DNA of 64,000 nt from contig NC_052481.1 in NCBI RefSeq assembly GCF_009730915.1, forward strand, positions 248,001 to 312,000, read 5' to 3'. This document shows positions 24,084 through 37,449 of this stretch, one piece after another (positions within the stretch are counted from its first letter, which is position 1; every line of letters starts with the position of its first letter). Made by a program: the position numbers and the translations under genes. The notes under the pieces are model-generated. The model saw only the letters and a program-made list of their open reading frames with translations, was not told the origin of the DNA and searched no databases. The DNA comes from Dioscorea cayenensis subsp. rotundata. Taxonomy: Eukaryota; Streptophyta; Magnoliopsida; Dioscoreales; Dioscoreaceae.

Positions 24084-26760
24084 GTAACTTTATATTACTT
24101 GGAGTTGTTGACGTTGGATTTTCAATTAAAAGAAGTGCTATCATGAGACTTTTGTTCACATATGATTATACAACTGACGGCTTTTTAAACATTTTTCAAA
24201 AACTTGATTTAAATATGTGCTATAAATTTTTGTGACCTACAATTAAATCACAACTCAATTGTTTTCTACTGTAAAAAATGTTTTTCCAACTGCAACTGTG
24301 ATTTTGATTCAAATATTTATTAAATAGTATATTAACCATCTCAGTTTATCATTAATTTGGTAAATCGTACTATTTGAAAATATCTTTAAGGCCTTAACTT
24401 GATTTTATAATTTCTGCTGAAACTGAGACTTAAAGATTGATGAATTAAGTCTTAGTGAAGTCTCATATGATTGCAATAGGCAGATATTTAGTTCTAAGAT
24501 CTCATATGATTGCTACCATTCATCCCCTACGTGCATTTTTTTTTTCTTCACTTTTTTTAACATTTGATTGAGTTAAATTGATGAAATACTATTAGATCTT
24601 TATTTATAGTGTTATTTTAAACATATTCACAAAAATATTCCATGTCATTGGAGTAAACGTGGTGATTTGACTGTTACTCTTGGCTAGTTTCTTACATTAG
24701 GGCAAATCCTTCCTTTATCCTCTCTTTTGATTATTGTTCTAATAGTCTTTATGCCATGCGCATTCAAGTGTTGGTAGGTTACCTTGCTGATAATACATTG
24801 CTTATCTTGATCCCCAATGCTTGGGATATTTTTGGGACCACTTAAAAAGGCCTGTTGATGTACTGTAGGGCTTCAAACATAATGTGAGCAAACACTTCTC
24901 AAAAAAAGAGGGGAATCCTATTCTAATGAAAGTCTTCTTCAAAATGAATAGTGTTCCACTCTGTTGTGCTTGTTGCATTTTCCTCATTCACTTTGGAGTT
25001 TTCCAGGTTAAGGGCACCCAAGTAGTTAGTCTTGTTGCCTGACATAAGTAGCTTAAAGTTTGACTTTCCCTTGCTGATAAATGCTGCAGCCCCTTTTTCT
25101 TCATGTGATATTTACAGGCATTCATTCTACTCTAGTCACCATAACTTCTTAGTGCATTCCCTCTGTCCATTCTGGGTGGCTGCCATCTGGGTACTATAGA
25201 ATCACAAAAGAATGATATGGTGTCATTTTCTGCTGCACTAAAAGGATCATGTATTAAAAAAAAATTATCTTTTTTAGGTTTTGATTAGCAGATGTTCAAA
25301 AGCATACAATCTGTTTTCTTTACTAACCAAATCTCAGCAACTCTTTTGTAATGTGTAATATTTTTATTATGTTACTTAAAAATGCTTATATATATATATA
25401 TATATTTTTTTTTTCTATAATTCTCTTAATTTGTTGTATACTTTCTAATTGCTACTCTAATTCCACAGATTATGGTTCATCAATGGACAAAGTTCTCCAG
25501 CAAATCTTCAGTTCTTAGTCTTATTTAACTATGGATTTTCCTAAGCATGACATGTATTACTTGTTCTTCTTCAACATATTGAATTATCTTCCCAAATTGT
25601 TCCTACTAATTGTTGCAGTAACTTGACTTCCTTCTTTCTAAACTGGTGCTACAAATAATGTGAAGACTTAATCTTCCTGCTCTCTTTGCTATTAAGACAT
25701 TATTGGAACTTTTGCCAATTCCTTTTTTGATGCTAAGCGGTTTTAGTGTTGCCACTGTTGACTTTGTATGGAAGTTCAGGGCTAATTTATTTTTCTCACA
25801 TGCTATCTAATAACTTTTTTTGTTCTTTTCTTTCAACTGTTTGCCCATTTCTGGCATACCACCATCACCTCTCTTTATCTGTACTACAGCATCCACTTTT
25901 AAGCACCCTTTTTTTTTATATATACATATATAACATATATGCTTAGTTTGCTGCACTTTATTAGAAGAAAATAACATGAGATCAGTTCTTGAGCGGTAGC
26001 AATAAATCAAAAACTTTATGACAGAAACCACTTTGATAAATTGAAACTTAGATTCATTTATGTAAGCTCAGTTTAAACTCTTTTAAGTAACATTTATGGT
26101 TAGTTTCTTAATTTATTAATCTGGAGTTAAAATAGATTTGTGTCACTCTTTTCCATGATGATGATGATGATCATCATCGAAATGGCAGATCGCCGCCTGG
26201 CGTTTCTGACAACCTGCGATAATGACAATTTCTAAATGAAACCATGAAATGATACACATGAAAATTACCTTCTTACGTGTAACTCGTTGATTTGCAGTTG
26301 ATGGTCCGAAGCTCGAGTCAAGAATTGGAGTCAACTTTTTAAGTACCAACCAAACAAGACTTCTTCGCACTTATCCCCTTTCATTTAATTTATTTACAAA
26401 TCAACTTTCACTAATCTCTAAATTATTTTAATGAAGATGTCATGTAAATATTTTATTTAAGCTCAAACTAATATATCACTTAGTTTTTTTGAGGTTACAT
26501 TCTTTACTCTATATGTATATGTACTTTTTAAAAAAAGTAAAAAAATAAGGAAACTACGCAGGGGGTTAATTACAAAAAATCCCTGATGAGAAAAGCAAGA
26601 AGGTCGTCGACGTGGCAGAAGAACACGAGACCCATACATGATGCGCGTGCCCATTCCATACATAACAGCCAATAAAAAATTGCCACGTATGCATCCGGCG
26701 CATGTGCATCACGGCATGAGAAGAAGGCAAGGAAGAAGCCTTTCATATATACATAGGCTT
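24084..26760. other. SR 3' region and upstream region of the CID-like gene
   Basis: Begins with the probable 3'UTR intron of the SR gene; a candidate acceptor is ATTCCACAG at about 25461-25469. It contains a (TA)n run near 25388-25405 and a (GAT)n-like patch near 26157-26172. No additional gene is recognised. Confidence 0.4.
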
Positions 26761-26932
26761 GAGATTTTGTTCCCATTCGAGAACCAGAGAACGAAAAGAG
26801 AGAGAGAGAGAACGAGAGAGAAGGGAACGGAGTCTCCGATGAGCTCTTCCCTCTTCTCTCAGACCTAAACCTTCATCTCTCTCTCGCGTTTCCTTCAAAG
26901 TTGGCCTGAATCCTGATCCCAAAGGCTTCTCC
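26744..26932 (+). promoter_or_regulatory. core promoter and 5'UTR of CID-like gene
   Basis: A CATATATAC TATA-like element near 26744 precedes a (GA)n purine tract (about 26797-26822) and a pyrimidine-rich leader, ending at the ATG at 26933. The transcription start near 26775 is an estimate. Confidence 0.5.
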
Positions 26933-29900
26933 ATGGCCGTCGTTGAAAACCTGACCGGCGGCTCCGATCATGGGTTGAGTGCTGGGCCGTCTCATGGCAG
27001 GGATGACCGTGATGTGAGGGAATTGCAGGAATTGATGTCGAAGCTTAATCCGATGGCGGAGGAGTTCGTTCCGCCGTCGCTGATGGCGAAATCCGGCGCT
27101 GTGGATGGTGGATCTCGGTTTGATGGTGGAATTGGCAATGGGGTTGGGGGTCGAAGGGTGAGTGGTTTGTTTTCGAGGGTTGGATTTTTGTTACGTTTGT
27201 TTTTAGGGTTAGGGTTTTCTCCGGGTTTTTGAATCTGATCTTTGCTTTGTTTTAGCGGAAGACTGGTTATGCCCCAGGGAGGTCGCGGGTGAACAATCGG
27301 ACTACAAAAGCTCAGAAAGACTCTGCGATTCGGAAGACTGTATACGTTTCAGACATTGATCACCAGGTATATGTATTTTGTTTAGTTTTTGGTTCTTGAT
27401 TTTAATGCTTTCCTCTCTTTACTAAGTTTTTGCAATTGTATTCTGACGGATTGGTTTTGAGATTATTTAATTTTTTTTTTTTTGGGCTGTTGTTAATTTT
27501 TTTGTTGGAAGAGTTTTGTTGAAAATGTTTTCAAGAATGTGTAGAGGGGATTTAAGGGGTGAGAAATGACTTCAGTTGTATCTGAAGAAGATGTTAAGAT
27601 TATTGTTTCTTAAAAAAAATTGATGTGGTTGCTCTGCTTGATATTGAAATTTGTACTAAGGAAATTCGGTTCATTAGCTCCATATTTTACAAATTCGGCA
27701 TTGATGGGCCAATAGGCATGCATTTGGAGAATGAAACTGTGAGATAAGAATGGTAGACATGCAATTTAATGTTTAATCAATAAAAAGAGTTCAAACTGTT
27801 CAAATCAGATTATGATTGACTAAATGATGATATATTTTAGGCCTCACGATGGGTGTGAGCTTTTGATGCTTTCAATTTTGTCCATGTTTTAAATTATTGT
27901 ATAGTGACGATGCGCGCGAATGGCATAATAATATTTACTAAACGCATAATTTTGTATTTTTTTTCAATTTGGCATCTGAAAACAGAGGCTGGTTAGTGCA
28001 TGTTCTGACAGATGAATTTTATGTTTCCCTTCTTTGACCCTTAATTTATAAAGCTTGTATTCGTGTGACTTTTCAACTAAATAATGCGTATAAATGATTA
28101 AAAATGTCTGAGTTTTGAGTAACTCAGCCTGTGAGTTTATTTTTTTCAAGAATTCTTTTCAATTTGAGATGATTAGTTGTGTTTTGATAAGTTTATTATT
28201 TCAAAATTATCAGAATATAATAGTACCTTATATCAAGTTATATGTATTTCCTTGTATATATGGGTTGCACCATTGTATGACAAGAATGTTAAGTGGAGCC
28301 GGGCAAAGTAAGAAAATAAAAATGAAAGGGAAATGGTTGTTATAAAACAAAACATGTGGCATCTCTTTTGAAGAGTCTAAAGGGGTTGATTCTCAATTAT
28401 CCGATAACTAAATTGTGGTGATATACCTTGAGCAATTTGATTTGGAAGGCATTTGCTAAAAGTAAATTGCTTGTGTGTTTGAATTCTCTCTCCTGCTTCA
28501 TACGTTTTTTTACTAGTCATATTACTTTGTTAATATTTTTCTTGAAGATATAATTAAAGCTCTCCCCTCTTTATGTTGGCGTGTTTAAAATTTTTTCTTC
28601 TTCAAGGTTACTGAAGAGCAGCTGGCAGCTCTGTTCATTAATTGTGGTCAGGTATGTCCTATGTGAATATCTAATTTGTCCCAGTGGTTTGTGTTTTTGA
28701 ATTTTTTACCTCCTAATGCAATTTGCTCTCTGCTAAAGGTTGTTGACTGTCGTGTTTGTGGTGACCCCAATTCTGTGCTTCGGTTTGCTTTTGTAGAGTT
28801 CACAGATGAGGGTAGACTTCACTCCTAATTGTTGTTTCTGAAATTCTTGCTTTGCTAAGGTGCAATAATTGCTAATTTATCTAATTGGTGATGTGACTTC
28901 AGAAGGTGCAAGGGCTGCCTTAAGTCTCTCAGGAACAATGCTTGGATTTTACCCCTAAAGGTGATCCCTTCAAAAACTGCAATTGCACCTGTTGACCCAA
29001 AGTTTTTACCAAAGGTAAAAGATGCAGCACTAATTCTGTTTCTTGATAGCAAATGCTTTCGTTTTATCTTCTCTGCTGATGGTTTACTTTTTCATATTGT
29101 AAAACCTATCAGGTTTTTTTATCCTGATAATGCATTATTTAGTGCTTCATTGATATAGCTGACTATTAATTTGCCTTTCAGTCTGATGACGAACGTGAGA
29201 TGTGTGCGAGGACTATATACTGTACAAACATCGATCGGAAGGTAGAATTTGTGTTTGATATTATTCAAAAGCCTACAAGTCATGTGCAATATTCTTTTCT
29301 CTAACTTAAATATGTTTCCATTCATTTCATATAGGTTTCTCAGGCAGATGTCAAACTATTCTTTGAGACTGTATGTGGAGAGGTTTGTTATCCCTGTACA
29401 AAAATTTCTTTGATCTGAAAATTACAATCTTGTCAGTTCTAAGATGATTTAGTTGATGATTAAATGTATGTCACAAATATTACGGTGTGCAGGTTTATCG
29501 CCTTAGACTACTTGGAGATTATCATCATCCCACTCGCATTGCTTTTGTTGAGTTTGTTCATGTTAGTATCTCTAGCTCTGTGCTTTTACAAGTGAGATTT
29601 ATTTATTATGCTTTTGAACTCTAAACTTCAGTATCTGTTTCTTTTTATTTCTTTGGTCTGGAAAATGAAGTCCACTTACAGATGCAATATCATCTTTATT
29701 ATTTCTGCAAGAACATCCATTATATAGGTTTTATGGACCTCTTGTAGAAGAAGGAAAAGATAATTGTCTTGTTGCTTAGACTATTGTTTGATGCATCTGA
29801 TTCTTTCTCATTTACATTTATAACATCATTTTTTAGTCATTAAGTTTCAGGGGCAAGTTCTCTCTGGCAGATGTACTGTGAAGATAATTGTAGTGTAGCC

Positions 29901-30906
29901 TACAGTGACGTATCTGAAATGTAATATGTTTCCGAGATTGAAATCCCAAATATTTCACCAATAATGGGCTTTTTACTATACAAGTATATTAAGCTTTCTG
30001 AAACAATGTGTGATTGTTGGGCATTCATGTTTTTGATTAAATTCTTCTTTGTCAAGCATTTACCTGGAAAATTCAGTATAATTTACTGATGCGACTTATG
30101 AGCTTTAGTTTTTATTTTTTAACCATTTGTTAATAGGTGCTTTATGTAATGCTTTTGTTTTGTAGAAGCCCTTCTGTTTTAGCCTGCCTCTAAAATGGTT
30201 ACACACTGAAAGTGTTTTGGAGAAAAAACTTTTGTTCAAACTTGGATTTAATTAATATTAATCAAATAAATATTTTAAAATTATTTTTTAATTAATGATT
30301 TTCATTTGGATAATTAAATCTTCTAAAGAAAAAGTTTGGCAAGTGTACATGGCTGGAGTATTGGGCAGCAATGATACCCTGGTTGTACCTGCATTGCCAA
30401 ACCTAGCTGGTTAAAGTTTCTCCCCCTCATTCCAGTGAAGTTAGATAATCTTGGCCTTGAAGCAACTTGTTTTGTCTGGTATAAGAATGTTTGCTATATT
30501 TCCTTTTCTTCTGTTTGATCTCTTTCTATTATCATTCCTTGCCAACTTCCATCTGCTTGTCTTCTTTTGGCTATTATATTGTGGAAAAATTCTAGAGATG
30601 AGTTCTGCCTAAAATTCAAATTTAGCTGAGAGAAAATGTAAAATAGGATTCTCCTATTGCAGGCTGATAGTGCAACCGCCGCCCTCAACTGCAGTGGTGT
30701 AGTCTTGGGATCGTTGCCAATAAGGTCTAACACAAAACTACTTGATTTGCTTGTTTCCTTGTGGTATTCTATCTTTCTGGTATCATCCTTTTGCTGACGA
30801 TTTCATTCTTGTATTTCACAGGGTCAGCCCTTCAAAGACTCCTGTGCGCCCAAACCCCATGAAGACATCAATTCGCCTCCGCGCAACTCGTCCACCTCTG
30901 CGTTGA
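26933..30906 (+). CDS. PAM2 + two-RRM polyadenylate-binding-protein-interacting protein (CID8-13 type), frame broken in exon 5
   Basis: Plant CTC-interacting-domain proteins bind the C-terminal MLLE domain of poly(A)-binding protein through a PAM2 motif and contact RNA through RRMs. Exons: 26933-27157, 27256-27366, 28607-28651, 28739-28811, 28903-29014, 29182-29241, 29335-29382, 29493-29561, 30663-30724, 30822-30906. PAM2 is at residues 36-49 (SKLNPMAEEFVPPS). RRM1 has VYVSDI (104-109) and RFAFVEF (142-148). RRM2 starts at TIYCTNID and has RIAFVEF. In exon 5 the run of four C at 28952-28955 gives an immediate stop (TAA at 28956); five C would continue into the conserved VIPSKTAIAPV and give about 296 residues. 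All splice sites are intact, so sequence error is the simplest explanation. Confidence 0.93.
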
Positions 30907-31950
30907 CTTTTGCGTGTTTTGCTGTGAGACAATCAATCGACAGCATCTTTAAATATATTATATATATATATATACATATACAAATACAAAGATATTTAAG
31001 TATATGTTGTTCCTATGTATGTTCATGTAGTTTCCGATTTTTTATATTTGGCTGATGGATCAGGCAGGCTGTCTAGTCACTGATGTAGAGATGGATGAAA
31101 CTTCGAGGCTTAAACTTATCTATTTTTCCATGCTAATTTACTCTCAAACTATTTAGTGTCTGATCAGAAGGATATTAAGAACTCTTATTTAGTGAGAATT
31201 ATTTTCTTGTATTGGACTCTTATAGAATTTACTCTCAGTTTCAGCGCCATGATTTCATAGCTTCTCTTGCTTTGCTAAATCTGTATGGACATTGGACAGT
31301 GACTCTTTCAAATAGTTGTTCATATTGATATCTTCTTTGCAGAATACTGAAACCTAGTTTGTCCAAGAATTGTTGGGGATTTGCTTTTGTCTTTTAACCC
31401 AAAAGATGTCAGTGGACGATGGTAGTATCCCTATCAGAGAAGAGTAGGATTAATTTGCATATTAGTTTTTCTTGGTTGTTTCAAGTGATGGATGTTACTG
31501 TTTGTTTTATTATTGTAGTCATTAGTTTGTGTTTGATATGCAGTTAGCCAATTTCTTTTCCATTCCATTTTTCTCTCCATTGTCTTTGATTGGTTCTTCA
31601 TTTTTAATGTTTTTGAAATGCAAAATTAAATAATAGTAATAATAATAACACTAATAATAATTATAATATTTATATTTATTTATTATGTGTCTATGTTCGC
31701 AAAACAGAGAAAATAGATGGCTAAACCAGAAAAGTTTAAAGGAATTAGGATTTTGAAGATCGTATTCTCACTTTATTTATATATATATATATATATATGT
31801 TTTTCATTTCAAAATATAAGTCGTTTAAGGATGTTGTATAAAAATTAAGTATAGTATTAATTTTTTTATAAAATTTAACATAAAAATTAACTAAATTATT
31901 AAATTATATTTTTTAAATTATATATATATTTTTTTGGTGTTATCAATATT
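30907..31950. other. CID-like 3'UTR and spacer
   Basis: 3'UTR of the upstream gene, then AT-rich DNA with (TA)n at about 30958-30976 and 31780-31798. AAAATATAAGTCGTTTAAGG near 31812 resembles the interior of Stowaway-type MITEs and may be a broken copy. Confidence 0.45.
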
Positions 31951-32100
31951 ACTCTCTTCGTTTATATAATTCATGAAAATGAAGATGGGTAAAATTAATG
32001 AATAAATATTGTATTGATATTGTAAAACGATAACTATTTTAAAATAAAATTTTCTTCTCTTAAACTGATTTGTATTTCAGAATATAGAGGGAACGGGAGT
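31951..32100. mobile_element. Stowaway-like (Tc1/mariner) MITE
   Basis: About 150 bp flanked by TA. The left end ACTCTCTTCGTTTATATAA and the right end on the minus strand (ACTCCCGTTCCCTCTATATT) match the CTCCCTCCGTT type of Stowaway terminus. Non-coding and diverged. Confidence 0.6.
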
Positions 32101-32366
32101 ATATATTCTTCAGTTTTTCATAATTAATTTTTTCAGATTCACTGCACTAATATTAACATCAGAAAGAGACCAAAATCAAGGACCCTAAGTTTTTACCAAA
32201 AAAAAAAATGTTGGTTGCCTTCCTGACTATGGTTTGCCATTCCTATCCTATCTATCTTGCTTTTTAAATACAAATATAAATATAAATATAAACATTATTA
32301 TTAATATTTTTATATTGATTATCAAGCGAGTTTTATAAAAAAGGAGGTTGATGAAAAAATTATGAG

Positions 32367-32512
32367 TGTTAGATGTTGATAAGAATGGGCATCATTTCAT
32401 TAGGGCAAGAGGCCAATAAATAGATACAATGTGTATAAATCTGAAGTAGTTAGTATGTATAAAGCAGATGAAGATACAAAGTATAGTATAAGTATATACT
32501 AGTCCTCTAACA
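32367..32512 (-). repeat. 3' LTR of Copia element
   Basis: 146 bp, the same ends as the 5' LTR. Differences from it are mostly one- or two-base indels. Confidence 0.95.
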
Positions 32513-32525
32513 CCCTCCCTCAAAC
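32513..32525 (-). other. polypurine tract
   Basis: The minus strand reads GTTTGAGGGAGGG immediately before the 3' LTR, the expected plus-strand primer. Confidence 0.85.
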
Positions 32526-32589
32526 TCACGGTGGATCATAAAGCGAGAGTTTGTCAATCGAGCGAAATCGAGAAAGCATGATGTGCCTT

Positions 32590-33110
32590 AGTGAAAGATC
32601 GAAATGGTCGATAGGCGGAGGCAACATACTAGGGAAGAAGAATAGTACCGACATCGTAATGATGAGCGAACAAAATGTGAAACAACCTCAAGATGTTTGG
32701 TGCGTTCATGAAATACTGAGGATTGGCGACAATTTTGATGGCACTCGATTATCATGATGAGATAGGAGTGGGAGTAGATAAAGAGACACCAAAATCCACC
32801 AAAATATGGCGCAACCAAATAATCTCCTTAGCGTTGGAGGACATAGCACCATACTCGGCCTCGTGATGAGAAAGAGCAAGCGTGGTTTTGTTTCTTGCTT
32901 TTCCAGAGATAAGGGAATCTCAAGGAAAATCGCGAAACCCAGATGGTAGATTTGCGATCGATGGAATCACACCTTGTCGACATCACAATGAGGCACGCAG
33001 ACTCAAGCGATGATGTGGGCCGAGAAAAATAACGATCTAGTAAGAGTGCCACGCAGGTAACGAAGAACCCGAAGTGCGAGCATAATGAGTGAGCGAGGAG
33101 CACTCCTGGG
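32590..33110 (-). pseudogene. Copia RNase H remnant
   Basis: Minus-strand blocks SIDRKST and LWKSKKQ correspond to the RNase H zone, followed by VFHERTKHLEV near 32700. The frame is broken. Confidence 0.75.
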
Positions 33111-33249
33111 CCCGGCGAGAACCACGAGCGCGATAAGCAATATCGGGTCGAGTGATGGTCAAGTAGGCGAGAGCACCAACAAGAGCCCGATAGCAGTGGG
33201 ATCGATCAAAAGCTCACCATCGAGATGAGGAGAGGCGGTGATGTAATTC

Positions 33250-34020
33250 AATGGGAGTGGGCGGTCACGAATACTCGGTGATGTCGACTCGTCGAAAAAT
33301 GTCGAGAGATGTATTTACGCGAGATAACAAATAACACGCGACGAGAATAAGCAATCTCAAGACCTAGAAAGTACGAAGGGGACCAAGATCTTTCATCGAA
33401 ACTTCGGTGTGTAGCTGGCATTTCGGAGAAATAATAGTCTCGAGCATCATCACCGGAAAATAACCATATCGTCAACATATAAAAGAAGAATAGTGAGGAC
33501 CACGAGGAGTCGGCGAGTGAAGAGAGGCGTAATCATGAGAGCTCTCCGTGAGAACCAAGAGCAAGAATCGCATCGCGGCAGCTCAAACCAGGTGGCGAGG
33601 AGCTGTTTGAGCCACATAAATCTTCGGCGAAGATGACACACATCTTGAGGAGGATGTGAGAAACTCGAGGAGGAGGGTCATATAAACCTCCTCGAGAAGA
33701 TCTCCATGTAAGAAAGCATTGGTCACATCTAACTGATAGAGCGGCCACTGACGTGTTGCAGCAACAGCAAGAAGAAGACGAACAGTAGTCAACTTGGCTA
33801 CAGGAGCAAAGGTCTCGTCATAATCAATGCCATACTCTTGAGTAAAAGCCACGAAGCAACAAGACGAGCCTTATAGCGCTCAATAGTGCCATCAGCGCGG
33901 GTCTTAATCCTATAGATCCACCGACAACTGATGGGAGTAACACCAGAAGGAAGAGGAACGAGATCGGTGTCGCATCGCTCAAGAGCCCCAAGTTTCCTCG
34001 CATGGCACTGCGCCAATGGG
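33250..34020 (-). pseudogene. Copia reverse transcriptase remnant
   Basis: Minus strand shows [20 protein letters not shown], then in a shifted frame [20 protein letters not shown] and [19 protein letters not shown]. The catalytic YVDD box is at 33468-33479 (LLYVDDMV), and YFLGLEIAYS lies downstream. At least three frame changes separate these blocks. Confidence 0.9.
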
Positions 34021-34419
34021 GATGTTGGGCGGCCTCACGATATGGCGTGGCTCATGATAAGGTGTGAGTCAGGGCGAAGAAAAAGTCCGAAAATGTGGAG
34101 TAAGTAGAAGAAAGAGAAAGAGCATACCGAAATGGAGGATGGCGAACACGGTGCGGGTAGCGAGCGAGGATAGCGAGGAGCATCTTGAGGGAGGTGGGGC
34201 CCGGAGGAGGAGGCAGGAGAAACACCGAAGTATCAACATTCTTTGGGAGATGGGTAGAAGAAGGAGGAGAAATGCCGGAAGAAATGGTGGGTGAAGTTGT
34301 GGAGGCGGAGGAATGTCGGAGAAGTCGGGTGAGAATAACTAAAGGTTTGGGAGTAGGGAAAAGAAGAGGAGTCCTAAGAAAAGAAAAGATCCGGAGGAGG
34401 AGAGGTAAAGAAAAGTGGT

Positions 34420-35300
34420 ATCTTCAAGAAAGGTAACATGACGAGAAATACTGAAGGCGACGAGAGGTAGGATCATAGCGGGATAACCCTTGTGTTCGAG
34501 GCGTATCCAAGAAAAATACACATCGCAGAGCGGAGAGCTTGAGTTCGCTCAGTGGAAAGGCGGAGTACAAAGCAAACACAACCAAATGTGCGAGAGATGA
34601 CCATAAGATGGGAACAAGAGAACAACCGCTCATAGGAGTAACACCGGAAAAGAGTGGAGGAAGGTGTTCTATTAATAAGATAGATGGATGTAAGAATAGC
34701 TTGACCTCAAAAATTGTTGAGGAAACGGAGGAGGCGAAAAAGAAGGGCACGAGAGTAGTCTCAAGTATATGGCGATGCTTCACGCTCGGAACACCATTCT
34801 CGAGCGGTGTGTAAGGACAGGGACTGCCGAGAAAGGGTGCCATGAGAGGAAAGTAAGAGCACGGAAAGATGTGAGAGATATTCTTGAGCTCCATCGGTCC
34901 CGAAGGACCTTGATTCGTTTATCGAATTGAGTATGGACCATTTGTGTAATTGAGGAATAAATGGTGTGAGACTTGAGACGAGATCGCATAGGTAGAGCCG
35001 GTATATCTAGAAAAAGTCATCAATGAAGCTTATGTAATAAGAGAATCCAGATGAGAGAAAGAGGAAGCGAGCAGGGACCCCAAACATCGAATGTACTAGA
35101 TCAAAAGTGGAGTTGGAAAAGGAGTCACTAGATAGAAAAGAAAAGCTGAATTTTTAGCAAACTTACAACCCATACAAGAAGATAATGAGCCGGAAGAGAC
35201 AGATCCAAGACACCTCGAACTAGTTAATAGTTTCGAGGCAGCATTGAATACATGTCCTAGTCGAAAGCATGCCAGCGATCTAATGAACAAGCAGAGCAAC
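34420..35300 (-). pseudogene. Copia integrase remnant
   Basis: Minus-strand pieces include RLGHVFNAASKLL and CMGCKFAKNSAFLF (GAG-pre-integrase zone), MVHTQFDKRIKVLR, and KHRHILETT with YDPTSRRL and RHVTFLEDTTF further on. They are in order but spread over three frames. Confidence 0.8.
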
Positions 35301-35639
35301 AATAGCGAGGAGTACATATGGAAGGAGAGGTAGATATAGGTAGATGGAGAGACTCAAGGTGATAAAAGCCCGCCAACTCACGCTTGGGGTCCCCAATCCT
35401 CGACACGAAGATGGTCCTCGCATGAGACAGTGAGAAGAAGAGTAACGGTCAAACCATGATCCGTAGGCAGTGCGGCGTAAATAAGATTTAAAAGCTAAAC
35501 CGGAACATGGTGAGTCGAGGGAATAGTAAATGAAGAAGATCGAAGATGACCGGATGCGTGCGACGGAAGAAGACTTCCGTCGGCCAGTGAACACTCGAAA
35601 GCAGGGTGAGTACTAGAATGATGAACTAAGGTAGTAGCG

Positions 35640-36560
35640 TCGCATGATCATATGGTGAGTAGCACCGAGTCTAAAATCCATAAGGAGGAAGACATACCGG
35701 GCAGGCGCGAGACATAACGGAGGAGAGCTGGATTGCATGGCACTGCTTTGCATGGCATGTAGTTGCTCGTAAAGCTTAGCAACCCGAGAAGCAATATCCC
35801 GGAAGAATCGGGAGTCAAGGCCTCGACGAGTGGCGACATGAGGGTGAAGAAGGAACTCCAAAAGACCGCTGAGGGCTGGACGATCGCGTGGATCTTTACT
35901 GCCGTTCTTGAAGCTTTTAGACATTGAGTCTTTGTACGGGCCTTGTCGCTTAGCGATGCGACAAAAAGGAGAGGATCCAGGAGAGGACAACGGAGCATAT
36001 CGAGTAAAGGTCCGAGAAGAGCGCCAAGATGTCAGCACAAGACGGGCTGTATCTGTAGAGCCGGGACGAGATGATGAGAGTGCATGAGCCTTGTCTCCTC
36101 GACCCATAACATCTGCGCACAACATCATCGAAAGGAGGGAATTGGGTCTCGATTAAGTAATTGGGTCATGCGAGCAGGGCTCATAGTCGGGACGGACGCA
36201 TCGGAAACTCAAAGGTTCGGCGTATGCGGCGAGGCCGAGATCGCGAGCCTTACAACACTTACAGCGTCAAACAAGTGGAAGGCTCTAAAAGAGTCGAGTT
36301 GTCTCCACAATGATCGTGATTCGATGAACATATTCCCGTCTGCAGGCGCTCCCAGTTCTTTCGAACATAGGTGAGATCCTGTAAAAATAGCATACTCGTG
36401 GCGAGGTGAGCCGGATCGCTCAAAACATATAGACGCAGATGGGTCCACATAGCTGAGGCGGTCGGGAAGATGCCCAATTTCCATCGCGAATATCAGCCTC
36501 GCATGGTGACGAGATGATAGACATTGTGCGATGATCGTGCATGAACCCATGAAGCAAATG
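35640..36560 (-). pseudogene. Copia gag and protease remnant
   Basis: Minus-strand segments include MWTHLRLYVLSDPA (gag, about 36380-36460) and, close to 35660, a phase-shifting LLMDFRLGATHHM block corresponding to the WILDSGATHHMT region of the aspartic protease. Adjacent pieces lie in different frames, so no functional polyprotein is encoded as written. Confidence 0.7.
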
Positions 36561-37437
36561 TCTTGTCGGACTTCTTTAGGAGGGGGAGAGTATCATCCAC
36601 ATGTCCAAAATAACTCAGATGTCAAAAGTAGAATGATACGTAGAGTAGTGTCATCATTCTTTATAATTGGATAGCATTGGGTTTGACATCCATCGACCAA
36701 GAAAAATTTCGAGTAGTAGAGCTACAGTGGCGGTGTTTTTCGGTTTTCGGTTTTTAGTAAACAACTATTAGTGAAATAACATCACATGAATGAGATAACA
36801 TCACATGCAAACAAAATAAAAATAAAATAATAATAATAATAATAACATCACATGCAAGCTTGTCTCCCATTATGTTTGGTCGGCCCAATTAGTGGAATGT
36901 CACCATCTTGTGAATAGGAACATCCACTATCATCACATGCAAACAATGAATGCCATCAAGCTTGTTGACCAAATGAAGAAAGTTGCGATCATGCTGGCCA
37001 GCGGAAGGGACGATCGGCTTGTACGTGGATCTCAGTGGAAGCCTCGCCGATGAAGACTCTCTGATGTCCGAAAACCACGGTGCTAGATGAACGGTAGGGA
37101 TGGCCGGACTGCACAAGAGAAACCAAGACGAGAAGAGTAAGAATGGTCGTCTGCAACGTGTATGATGGCGATGATGAGAAGGTACACGAGGACCGGAAGC
37201 AAGGAGCTGAAGAACTTGGAGGCGGTGGTCGGGACAGGACAATGGCTCACAAGGCGTCAATGGCGGCAGTGGTGGATGATCAACGAGGAAGTGAGGATCG
37301 CTGGCCGATCAGCGTTGGCGGAGCCAAACTCGAAGAGATCCGGCAGGAGGAAGAGACCGGGAATGATGAGAACGAAATCAGACTCTCAAAAGTCCAGCGA
37401 AGTGGACTCCGACCCGACGGAAATTACCCAAAGAACA

Positions 37438-37449
37438 GCTCTGATACCA
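37438..37449 (-). other. primer-binding site (initiator Met tRNA)
   Basis: The minus strand reads TGGTATCAGAGC directly after the 5' LTR, complementary to the 3' end of plant initiator Met tRNA. This fixes the element's orientation. Confidence 0.9.

Noticed and set aside
34064..34436. Plus-strand Arg/Glu-rich open frames in the Copia interior
   Set aside because: They are the antisense of pol; the minus strand holds the recognisable integrase and reverse transcriptase.
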